From: Euperipatoides rowelli
Taxonomy: Eukaryota > Onychophora > Udeonychophora > Euonychophora > Peripatopsidae
Assembly: GCA_003024985.2 (NCBI GenBank)
Contig: PXIH01S0003773.1
DNA: 12,815 nucleotides
Reading direction: 5' to 3' (one strand)
Both the position numbers and the translations under genes were made by a program. Below, in pieces: positions 1-8,164 of this stretch. The notes below the pieces were generated by a model. It was not told the DNA's origin. It searched no databases and saw nothing but the letters and a program-made list of their open reading frames with translations. Position 1 is the first letter of the stretch; the number at the start of each line of letters is the position of its first letter.

Positions 1-176
1 TACCACAACCCTGAACCCTAACTCCAACTACGTATTAAACCCACTTTTCCCCAACCCTATGATGATGAAGGTGTGAAATAATCCGTTTTTGATCGATTTT
101 GATAATTTTGATCTAACTTCCGGAAAATCTACCGTAATGACAAAAATATATGCGCAGATGTTAAAAATGTGGTAAA
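1..176 (+). repeat. Short interspersed repeat, copy A (cut by window edge)
   Basis: This segment is a diverged copy of the element at 4662-4952. Matching blocks occur in the same order: 'GTATTAAAC' near 32, 'CCCTATGAT' then 'GTGAAATAA' at 54-80, 'ATCGATTT(T/C)GATAATTT' near 92, and 'CAGATGTTAAAAA' followed by 'GGTAAA' at 156-176. The left end lies outside the window. After 176 the similarity fades, and the 23-bp inverted-repeat end of the other copy is not recognisable here, so this copy is either decayed at its right end or belongs to a different subfamily. It has no coding capacity. Confidence 0.8.
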
Positions 177-1235
177 AAGTGAATAATACTTTTCAATCGT
201 TACACCGCTTCTTCTGACAAAGGACCTGGAAGAACACAAACGTGAATTTCTGCTTGTGTAGGCTTTTCAAACTTTTTTTTTAAAAAAAATAAAACTACAG
301 ATGGTTAAAATGCTTGCTTAAGAAATCAAGTTTCAAATTTCAGTCTTTAAATTCGCTTTGGATTGGCTAATAGCTAAATATGCAATCTAGAAAGAATATG
401 CGCCATTTTCATTTTCATTCAGCACGGAAATATCTTTTGGAATATTTGAATAAGCAATTAATTAGTATTTTTTTATTTTATTTTATTGAATTTGTACTTT
501 GTAGAAGACTTATTATTAGGATATGCTTATCAATAAAATGAAATTTCTATCAACTTAAAATATAATTCTTACACCTTGGAATGCTGTGTACCGTATATAA
601 TAAATTGCTCTATGTACTGTATATCTGGTAATCAATATGATTTGTGTCAGAGTGGCCATTATCTGATCCTAAAAACGTTCCGTTTCAAATGCTAATGCGG
701 TCCAAGTTTTTAACACATTTGAAGGGCCCAATTAGTAGACGCGATGTTTAAACTCTTGTGTGGTCCCAGCCTAAAAATGTTGTAAAAGTCCTAAATATAG
801 TAGCCTACTGTATTGCTTTAGTTCCAAATAGCCAGCAATCTTGCCAACTGAATAATCAATCCTACTGAAATTTTCATTCTTTAATTAAATTGCTGGCATG
901 GTTATGTCAGTTAATTTAGATTAAAAAACATTTTTTTTATATAAACCATACAAACAGGGTCATAAATACAGTATGACATGGGTGTTAAATGCATGCAACT
1001 TATTGTAGCCTTTTGTGTTTAGATTAGCTCAGCAGTTGAATAAAATGGTTGTCCTTAGTGAGATTTGATTAATTTATGTGAATTATAATAACAGTTCATA
1101 TTTCATTATGATTCATTAATAAAACATCTAAACACACATTTCTTTAATTACATTACTTCTACTCTAATTTATTGCTCAAGTGATATATTGAAATTGGATA
1201 ATCAGTTTGGCTCTCTGAGCATGAGATTTTATAGC
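177..1235. other. A/T-rich non-coding stretch
   Basis: I see no gene here. The stretch holds homopolymer runs, for example T then A around 274-289 and T-runs near 930. A short G/C-richer patch at 181-260 has an 18-codon readable peptide on the plus strand and, on the minus strand, a pyrimidine-rich tract ending in CAG near 225 that resembles a 3' splice site. Neither leads to a recognisable protein. The words TACTGTA (615, 806), TACAGTA (967) and TAGCCTA (801) occur in it. Confidence 0.7.
664..790 (+). repeat. Degenerate short direct repeats, unknown family
   Basis: The 12-mer CCTAAAAACGTT (668-679) recurs as CCTAAAAATGTT at 771-782, and each lies next to a GATCC, GGTCC or GGTCCC block (near 665, 699 and 762). 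A G/C-richer core with GGGCCCAATTAG lies between them. It looks like a piece of an old interspersed repeat, but no terminal inverted repeats or target duplication can be defined. The single C/T difference between the 12-mers is a CpG-type transition. Confidence 0.3.
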
Positions 1236-1253
1236 TTTTTTTTTTTTTTTTTT
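1236..1253. repeat. Poly(T) run of 18, with ambiguous base next to it
   Basis: An 18-base T run is followed by GG, an unresolved base at 1256, and a purine-rich stretch (GAGAGGAAAAAGGAGGAGGGG). Read on the minus strand this is a poly(A) after a pyrimidine-rich stretch. That could mark the 3' end of an old retroposed copy, but no recognisable source sequence precedes it and no target duplication is evident. The ambiguous base suggests sequencing or assembly trouble at the homopolymer. Confidence 0.6.
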
Positions 1254-3380
1254 GGNGAGAGGAAAAAGGAGGAGGGGACATCCAGAAAATGGTTCCACAA
1301 GGCCCCAAGCCTTTATTTATGTACAGTAAATGCGTACTTTGAGATGTACAGTATAATATTTGAATTGAATACATATCTGCCTTGTCTATGTTAGAAAATT
1401 TTTAAAAATTTAACGAGACCAGACTGCCTAATTTTTTTTCTTCTAAACAGATAAGCAAATTATTTCACATGCTAATCGTTAAGTTGCAGCATGCACATGT
1501 AATGATCTATTAAAGTCACTAGTCTAGATATTATATCAAATCCTTAAAATGCACAAAACATAGCAAAAAATGAGGGGGGGACACTTATTTAGTTGGCATG
1601 CAAGTTTTCTTTACATTGACTAAACCCTAAAGTTTGTTAATGGCACACTGCTCGGACATGGCACAATATCACAACTTTCAGCATGAAACAGGGTAACAAT
1701 TACTTGTAAGGGTAAAATTTAAGTGGGACTGAATTTAAAAAAAAAAACCATGCATTGTAGACTATCCAAGCTATCAGTATCTTATCGCAACATTCCAAAT
1801 TATGCACAATGTATATTATCTAAACAAATCAGCTGAAAACCTTCAGCCAATGTGGTGCTACAGGTATAGTGCATTCCAATATTGGAAAAAATGTTGAATT
1901 GTTCAAAAAGAATTATAATTGATTTTAAAATTATGTCAGGTGGCTCAATTTTTTACATAGGATAGTATATTAGTTATTATTTAAGATATATTTTGGTATG
2001 AATAAATTCTTAACATTTCAAACTTGTCCATCCTTATGTTATTCAATGCTTCTTTTTGTAATATTTGCTGAAATATTTATAAAAGCTAAACTTATTGTAA
2101 AAGGATTTCTAATCAAAATTTTGGATTTTAGCCCACCTAAAAAAAAAATTAATCAGATGATAACACTGATACCATAAGTTTACAATATCTATTACATCCC
2201 TAAATCATGTTTCCATTAAAAAAAAAAAAAAAAAGTCACTGAATTTTTATACTAAGCTCAGAAAAGATTTTCAGCTAGCATTTTGGTTTTTGTCTATGCC
2301 TTAAAACTTATCAAATGGTAGCCTATATTGAAACATAATTTTTCCATGTCTACTACTCTGCAAAATCATAATTCTGCAATAAAAATTGTCTGATAAAATT
2401 TTTACACTCCGATTGTATCCAGCCTCCAGTGCAAAAATAAAGTTTTCTTGTATTTAGCTAAACTTGACAATTTAAATCGACTGAAAAAAAAAGATACTTT
2501 ATCATCTTTGGGAGAACAAATTCATGTCTGCTTAAGTTTAAAATTTTGTATTGGACTGATGGAAATTTAAATCAATACTGATTCTAACTGACAAATGAGA
2601 TAAAAAATGTTTAGAATTTCAAATAATGATTTTTTTTTTTTAAAGATTTGTCCAAAATCTGTAGGCTATACTATTGCATATATAGAACCCAATAATAATG
2701 ATGAAAATTTTTATTCATAAGCAAAATAAATAATGGCTTTAAAGAAAATAAATAAATAACTGGGCCTAATATGGCCTCACTAAATGCTAATAAATAATAC
2801 TGCCCTTTCCCCTAACCAATATCACAGATTAACATTTACAGTATCATAAAAGCATGAATAAGTACCATATCCTTCTACAATACAAAATGACATCTAACAT
2901 TTAAAAGACTGAATAATAAAAATAAGAATGAGGGTACAATATTATGTAAAGTGGATGGGGAGTAATGAAGATTGGGAATGGGTGAAGTGATATTATTGTA
3001 GGTTCATATGCCAAAAGAAAAACAAAATCTAACAGTCTATAAAAATAATATTACTCATGGGCATATTAACAGTTCTCTTGTAAAATAGGCCGAGGCCTCT
3101 TGATGGAAAGAGGTAAAGGGAAAAGGGGGGGTAAAAGTTAATTAAGAGTAATATTTTAAACTAGGTTCTTAAAGAATGTGAGTGGAATATTTCAAACAGA
3201 GGCTAGTTATGCTAAATTTCAACTGTTTAATCCACCATTTTTAAAATCATTACACACGAGATGTCGAATGAGATCTACAGAAAATATGTATTCAGGGATT
3301 ATAAATATTGGTGCTACTGCTAGTTTACTTAAATTTAAAACAAACTTTATTTATTTAAAAACTAAAAGGTTTACACTAAT
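1254..3380. other. A/T-rich non-coding stretch
   Basis: No gene or recognisable transposon protein is seen on either strand. There is an A17 run at 2218-2234, short AAAT repeats near 2742-2757, and purine-rich patches at 1571-1581 and 3115-3135. A 77-codon frame from 3178 to 3411 on the plus strand ends inside the GAT-repeat tail of the LINE fragment on the other strand and is treated as chance. A G/C-richer patch at 1640-1700 gives a 32-codon minus-strand frame without recognisable motifs. Confidence 0.7.
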
Positions 3381-3382
3381 TA

Positions 3383-3493
3383 AATATACTGCATATCATC
3401 ATCATCATTGAGCGCGTTGAGTTCGAGTTGGAGGTTCGTGTTCATACATCGCCAAAGATTTCTATCTTGAGCTCTTCTATATATTAACTGGTA
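3383..3493 (-). pseudogene. RTE-like LINE, C-terminal end of ORF with repeat tail
   Basis: Read on the minus strand from just after a stop (3494-3496) to a TAA at 3380-3382, this 37-codon stretch contains AQDRNLWR (3472-3449), then a short hydrophilic tail that runs into four GAT codons. An A-x-D-R-x-x-W-R box close to the C-terminus of the reverse-transcriptase polyprotein, followed almost at once by a short tandem-repeat tail, is characteristic of RTE-type non-LTR retrotransposons. Everything upstream (endonuclease and reverse-transcriptase domains) is missing, as expected of a 5'-truncated insertion made by target-primed reverse transcription. It has no function as it stands. A related LINE clade cannot be excluded. 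The assignment rests on the short motif, its position and the tail. Confidence 0.7.
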
Positions 3494-3496
3494 TTA

Positions 3497-4661
3497 CATC
3501 AAAGTAATTTTTATTATATATATAAACTGCGATTGAATGACAGACAGAATTCTATTGGCTTGGCTTAAAGTAACGTAATCTGACAAACATGGATGATCAC
3601 AAAATCATTCAGTGTTTAGATGCTTATCAATTGAAATTCTTGTCCATTCGAATAGGACCTTAAACGTACAAAATGCAACATTAGTCAAACAAAAATTATA
3701 TAACTAATCTCAAATAATGGTCACATAAGTAATTAAGAGGAACTCACATGTACACACCACACAGAACAAAAATAACTGATTTTAAATAACTAAACTGTAA
3801 AAGAAACCACAAAATAAACAATACCGTATTTTCATAATCTAATACTTGGAAAACCAAAACAAAAAAAATCCATTAGTATTTGAAGAGTTCATTTTCAAAT
3901 TAAATACTTAATCTTTTTTGATCAAGAGTTTAAAAAAAAATTAATTTAAGATTTTTTTTCTTCTTTCTTTCTTTTCAACAAGAAAACAAACGAATTACAT
4001 TAACTTATTTATTGAATGTCAACCGTTTTATTATTTATTGCCATCTAAATCATCTGAAACAATATAGAAAGACATAAGGAAGAGAAAAAGTTAAAAAGAA
4101 GAAAACATTTATATAGCTTTTAACAACAGCTCAGTAAAAAAATAATCTAAAAATACTAGCAAGCAAACCATCAAAAACATCTGACATAACATAGAAGAAA
4201 TGAAATTTGGGAATGTAAATCTGTCAAATTTTTTAAACTCTGGATGTTGATATATCTTTTTCTTTTTAAAAAACAAAAACGAGAACTGCTATAAAGTAAA
4301 GAGCACAGTGCATAAAAGAAATAGTTTTTAAGCAAACAACTTATAAAATAGTAAAAAACTGGATTAAGATAGAAATAAAGTAATAAAGCTTATAATCTTG
4401 AAGAGATTGTTAAATACTAATCATAGAGTGTTCAATATTTTGATATCTTAAAAATTGTACTTTTTTTTTTTTTATTTATTACTATTTTTGGAAAAATTGG
4501 GTAGCATTTTCATTGCTTCTTTTTAGACAACGCTAAAAAAAAAGGGGGGGGCGGGAGGGATTTTGAAAATTGGAGAAAAAGAGATGAAGGAAATGAACTT
4601 GTCCAGGGTACTACAAATGACCCTAAACTATTGAAATGACACTGCACAATAATACGAGAGC
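3497..4661. other. A/T-rich non-coding stretch
   Basis: No gene is seen. A 24-codon ATG frame at 3590-3664 on the plus strand resembles nothing I know. The stretch contains A/T runs, a pyrimidine tract near 3950-3976 and an A-run followed by a G-run (A9 G8 C GGGAGGG) at about 4536-4559. The right edge is the start of a short inverted-repeat element. Confidence 0.65.
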
Positions 4662-4952
4662 CTAGAAACGGGGCCCAATAAGTGCCATTTTTGTCACATG
4701 ATCAAAATGTATAGCTGCCTTGTTTTTTTTTATTTACAGTCCTAACCTTACTGTAACCCTCAACCCTAACTCTTACTATGTATTAAACAAACTTAGGCTC
4801 CATCCCTATGATAATCAAGAGGTGAAATAACCTTTTTTTTTATCGATTTCGATAATTTCGTCACAACTTCTGTCAGATCTTGCCTAATAACAGAAATACA
4901 TGCACAGATGTTAAAAACGCGGTAAATGTCACTTATTGGGCCCCGTTTCTAG
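4662..4952. mobile_element. MITE with 23-bp perfect terminal inverted repeats, copy B
   Basis: The left end starts CTAGAAACGGGGCCCAATAA and continues three more bases (4662-4684). Its exact reverse complement closes the element at 4930-4952. A looser match (CATTT against AAATG) extends the repeats inward. The 291-bp element encodes nothing, so it would depend on a transposase supplied elsewhere. Because the ends are CTAG, the target duplication could be TA, as in Tc1/mariner elements, or CTAG; no 8-bp flanking duplication is visible (left flank ACGAGAGC, right flank ACACTTCT). The interior contains AACCCTAAC-like text that is not a telomere array. Copy A at the window start shares its interior, which shows that this is a dispersed family. 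Confidence 0.85.
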
Positions 4953-6480
4953 ACACTTCTCACAATAATTACATGGTGCAAAACTTCTGGTCACCAATGG
5001 CCACAAGATATTTTAGTTTAGTTTTGCGTGTATGAATTAGTTATTATTACAGGTCTTATTAAAAATAGTTTTCTCTCTCAAATTCCTAAATATCTCTGGT
5101 AAAATAACCTTCTAGGAGTTTTCATGTCATAATAAAAAAAAAAATTAATCTCCCCAAAATATACAGTTATAATGTTTATTCATAAACCATACTTAAAATT
5201 CTTTATTATTTACAATCAAAATATTACACTAATAGATTTAATTTGAATTGCTTTTTTTTAAAAAAAAAGGTAAATCAGTATTAATTATTATTATTATTCT
5301 ACTAAAATCCTAAACCCTTGGACCAAATTTGGCATAGTTAATATCTAGGACTCAGTGGAAAATTTAGGTTACCATTAAACTTGGACACACCCCACTGCTG
5401 TGCCTGCATATAGTTTTTCTTATAACTTGGGGTTAATGCAGGAATTTTATTATTTAGGATGTTCTAAAGAGCATGGGCAATGTTGAGCACTTTAATCTAG
5501 TCATCTATAAGTTTTCCAAAATACCTTCATTCTAACTCTGATTGGCACTTCAAACTGACATTAAAAAAATGTTTGTTTGTAATTGATGCTTCTATCAATA
5601 AAAGTATAAACTAAGTAAATATTGTACAACATTAATATATTAAAAAAATACACTACTTATACTCTGCAAGTAGTTTAACTGTGACAAACTAATTAGTGGA
5701 AACTAGTCATATTAGTTATTAAATGTTGGGGGAGTGGGTAAGAAATGAGAGTGGGAGATGGGATGAGGAATTAATTTTGTCCTAAGTAAATAGGGCTAGC
5801 CTAATTACTTTTCAAAGCACTAATTTCTGAAGAAGGGGAATATTGTTTTTCATTACAATTTGCATGAAGTGCATAGTAGATTTCAAAGTGTAAAAACAAG
5901 CGAAAAGTTGGTTTTAAATATTCATCATATTAAGTATGGAAGTTTGTCACAAGAGGTCAGGAATACCATGATTTTGGCTTCAATTTCTTTACTTATTCAA
6001 AAACAAAAATAAAAGTCATGATTTTTTTTTATTTAGGCTAATGGGGAAAGACAATGATTTTAAAGGTCAAATGAAGTGCTATTTTTTATGACTGATTTGA
6101 AAGACGATTACAATACTAAAAAAAATTTACTAAAAAGAAGAAGAAAATAAAATATAGTTATTTACAAAGTAATTTTTAAAATATCAGCCAGTAGCTCCTC
6201 CCTTTTAAAACAGCATTCACAATAATATATGCATGGTGGAGCTGTTCAACATTTTTACATCAAAATAAATTACAAACAATAAAGTACAAAAGATAAAATA
6301 GAATATTATTGTTCAGTTATAATATTTATTTTTTAAATAAAATAACTTTATTTACAAATATTCCGTTCTTCGTTATGAGTATTTTGAACACGGCTGTTTT
6401 GTTAGAAGCCTGATTTTACTACGGTCTCTAGGAATTAAAACAAAATGAAATTCAAATTTCCAACCCTTTTTAACTATAGG
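4953..6480. other. A/T-rich non-coding stretch
   Basis: No gene is assigned. A T8A8 run lies near 5252-5268 and an ATT repeat at about 5281-5298. A 43-codon minus-strand frame around 5325-5460 and a plus-strand frame around 6365-6460 read smoothly but match no family I recognise. On the minus strand near 6436 a pyrimidine-rich tract ends in CCTAG, followed by 17 open codons and, about 50 bases beyond the stop, AATAAA. That is the layout of a last exon but is too short to call. Confidence 0.6.
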
Positions 6481-6829
6481 CTAGATCAGTGATGACAAAC
6501 CTGTGAAATATGGGCCACTAAATGACACACAAACACAATTTGGATGGCACACCACATGAACACAAGTACGGTGTAGTATTGTACATGTAATAAACAAGAA
6601 ATTGCCTCGGTGACAACTAATGCTGTCCCAAGCGTGGTGGATAAACATACTGNTTTTGTGAAATTTCTTAGTGATGTTCATCACCCTATTGTGCAGTTCC
6701 ATTACATTTTACACCAGGAAGTGTAGTGCACAAAAGCAAGTACAGTAATTTGAAAGTGTACTCTCGATGGTAACTAAAATTGTGAGCTTTATATATATAT
6801 GTACATACTCTAAATAATCACTAGATCAG
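6481..6829 (+). mobile_element. Deleted hAT-type transposon copy
   Basis: The 9-mer CTAGATCAG occurs at 6481-6489 and again at 6821-6829, which suggests a target-site duplication of about 8 bp, the size made by hAT transposases. Inside the left copy the sequence CAGTGATGACAAACCTG resembles hAT termini, which often begin CAGTGRT. The interior carries a transposase fragment (6577-6750). At about 340 bp it lacks most of a hAT transposase, so it is an internally deleted, non-autonomous derivative. The right end (AATAATCA before 6821) is a poor match to the left, so the exact right border is uncertain. GATGGCACAC occurs at 6543-6552 and again outside the proposed right border at 6887-6896, so the true end could lie further right. 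Confidence 0.6.
6577..6750 (+). pseudogene. hAT transposase fragment, GTF2IRD2/ZBED5-like
   Basis: The frame open from 6577 reads ...EIASVTTNAVPS, then DKHT-x-FVKFLSDV, then HPIVQFHYILHQEV, a stop at 6724-6726, and CTKAS in the same frame. In the hAT transposases that gave rise to GTF2IRD2, ZBED5 and FAM200 proteins, the matching region has a TDGAPSM-type block holding a catalytic aspartate, a GF(V/x)xxL block, and an FHCxIHQExLCxK block. Here the acidic residue of the first block is Asn, the FHC cysteine is Tyr, and the residue before C-T-K is a stop codon. Codon 6652-6654 contains an unresolved base where the family has Gly. The fragment is about 55 codons of a protein that is usually several hundred residues long, so it cannot be active. 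The frame is kept across the whole fragment apart from the stop. Confidence 0.85.
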
Positions 6830-7897
6830 GTGGATTCTCAATAGGGTGGACTTTTTATGTGCAATAACGTTCACTAGCTGAGTAATGATGGCACACTAGA
6901 CAAAGACTGGAAGTCCATAGATTAAAAACATGACAAAGATGTACAAATAAGCTTATTTTATATTTCCCAAATATTTGATTGTCAGCATGTTTACAGTTTA
7001 CTTATTTAAAATCTGCTTGAAATTTATTTACCATATTAATCTGTAGTAACTTTTATCTAAAATGAATTTTGTATGGATGTAAAAAAGATTACAATAAAGA
7101 CAAGAGTCATAATAATTCTACACAAATTATTTTATAGACAGCTATGAAAACACGTAGTGACAGGTTAAGTTTTTTTAACTTTTTTTATACCTCCATGTTG
7201 CAGACAACCTCTGTAGTTTTTTTATTTTTTATTCATAGCATCTGAAATTAAGGACTAAGTTAAGTTAGCTAACTTACTTTAGCTATTTTCCCTTGAATTA
7301 TATCACTAAAAGTAAAATAAATAATAAATTAGGCTATTAATAAACAAAATAATGGACTCCTTGATACATAAGTTTTTTTTTTGTTGTTGTTGTCGAAAAG
7401 AAAAAAACAAAAAACAATTATGAGTAGTCTTATGTGTTTTCATGTACAGTATGTCCTAAGGAGGGGGAGGGGGCAGTTTTATTTATGTGCCTATTGTTTT
7501 TTTTTTGTAGCATCATTTCTTAGTAAAAGTTTGAAATATTGTTTTCAGTAAATAAATACGCTAGAGTTACATTTAGCAGGCCTAATCATTAAAATAAAAA
7601 ATTTAAAAAAAGCAGAATCAAAAACATCCAGCTGGGCTAACTCTTTCTTCCTGTATAAAAAAATTGACTGCTTACTGTGAAGAGAAAATTTTCAAAATTG
7701 GATATTGTTATTTTAACTCCTCCTATTAAAAATGTGTGCAGAATAACCCACTTGAATTATGCAAACCATTAATGTTATGTTTAAAAAATATATACATTAC
7801 TTTGTAAATTTTTAATACATAATATAAAAATGTGATAGGAATAGCTGATATGAAAGATAGATATTTAAGTTAATAAAATAGAATATCTGGTAAGTTA
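6830..7897. other. A/T-rich non-coding stretch
   Basis: No gene is seen. It contains a 16-bp perfect palindrome at 7261-7276, a short GTT repeat at about 7382-7393 followed by A-runs, and a G-rich patch at 7461-7477 (GGAGGGGGAGGGGG). A patch at 7625-7655 gives short readable peptides on both strands without recognisable motifs. Confidence 0.65.
7261..7276. repeat. 16-bp perfect palindrome
   Basis: TAAGTTAGCTAACTTA is its own reverse complement over 16 bases with no spacer. The next bases outward (T on the left, C on the right) do not pair. It could form a small cruciform or bind a dimeric factor, but in A/T-rich DNA a palindrome of this size may simply be chance. Confidence 0.5.
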
Positions 7898-7965
7898 ATT
7901 AGCGCCAGCCAAGATTAGGCCCTATGGAACCTCCCGTGTTTAGATGTGGTTGTTTACACATGAAT
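7898..7965 (+). pseudogene. RTE-like LINE 3' end, second decayed copy
   Basis: In the frame through 7907 the sequence reads S-Q-D-stop-A-L-W-N (7907-7930). This lines up without gaps with A-Q-D-R-N-L-W-R of the minus-strand fragment at 3449-3472: Gln, Asp, Leu and Trp are kept, and the stop TAG sits where an Arg codon is expected. Both pieces are followed, after roughly 15 codons, by Ile or Asn and then a run of GAT codons and a tandem-repeat tail. A second stop (TGA, 7961-7963) precedes the tail. The order A-x-D-R-x-x-W then tail marks the 3' end of an RTE-type LINE inserted in the plus orientation and truncated at its 5' end. The call depends on the comparison with the better-preserved copy. 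Confidence 0.55.
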
Positions 7966-8002
7966 TGATGATGATGATGATAATAATAATAATAATAATA
8001 AT
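7966..8002 (+). repeat. (TGA)5(TAA)7 tail of the LINE copy
   Basis: Five TGA units (7966-7980) pass directly into seven TAA units (7981-8001). The tract directly follows the decayed LINE C-terminus and is best read as its 3' tail rather than an independent microsatellite. The change of unit from TGA to TAA is either mutation spreading by slippage or variation made during target-primed reverse transcription. Confidence 0.8.
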
Positions 8003-8077
8003 ATAAAACAAGTAAAAATAATCATATAAGAATATAATACAGTTACTACTCTTTGTTAATAATATCAAGTATTAAGT

Positions 8078-8161
8078 CTATATTTCCATTATAGTAAGAC
8101 CAATATCGGATGACGCTGATTCACTATCTTCATCAACTAAAGGTTCAAACTCATATGGACT
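8078..8161 (-). other. Candidate exon or pseudogene piece with SPYEFEP-acidic peptide
   Basis: On the minus strand, 27 codons from 8161 to the TAG at 8080-8078 read SPYEFEPLVDEDSESASS and nine further residues. A P-Y-x-F-E-P box followed by a Ser/Asp/Glu-rich stretch occurs near the N-terminus of many invertebrate proteins carrying the zinc-binding C-terminal domain of the P2X7 receptor, which are often multi-copy or transposon-linked. There is an in-frame stop just upstream. An AG at 8160-8159 could be a splice acceptor but lacks a pyrimidine tract. No cysteine-rich partner domain is found further along the minus strand in this window. The segment is better than random in its composition, but it could still be chance or the remnant of a transposon protein. 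Confidence 0.35.
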
Positions 8162-8164
8162 TTA

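Noticed and set aside
1021-1076. tRNA-like TAGCTCAGCAGTTGA, similar to a tRNA A box
   Set aside because: The D-stem does not close, the downstream AGATTTGATTAA is a poor B box, and no acceptor stem can be formed.
1159-1394. Two overlapping frames of about 70 codons on opposite strands across the poly(T) run
   Set aside because: Both owe much of their length to the T18 run (a Phe or Lys run) and contain an unresolved base; no recognisable protein features.
3178-3411. 77-codon ATG frame on the plus strand ending in a His run
   Set aside because: Its His run is the complement of the GAT tail of the minus-strand LINE fragment, the rest is A/T-rich with no motif, and no promoter or splice context supports it.
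4671-4684. Similarity between GCCCAATAAGTG in the first MITE terminus and GCCCAAATAAGTGTG inside the second MITE
   Set aside because: The shared stretch is short, and the surrounding termini differ, so a common origin is not supported.
4735-4775. AACCCTAAC-like text suggesting telomere repeats
   Set aside because: Only one or two irregular units occur, and they are part of the MITE interior also seen in copy A.
5325-5460. 43-codon minus-strand frame with a smooth protein-like composition
   Set aside because: It matches no family I know, has no start, splice or repeat context, and frames of this size are expected by chance.
6481-6702. 73-codon minus-strand frame
   Set aside because: It is antisense to the recognisable hAT transposase fragment and is a shadow of it.
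8130-8155. GGTTCAAACTC, similar to a tRNA B box
   Set aside because: The flanking bases do not form a T-stem and no A box lies at the right distance; the segment instead reads as the minus-strand SPYEFEP peptide.
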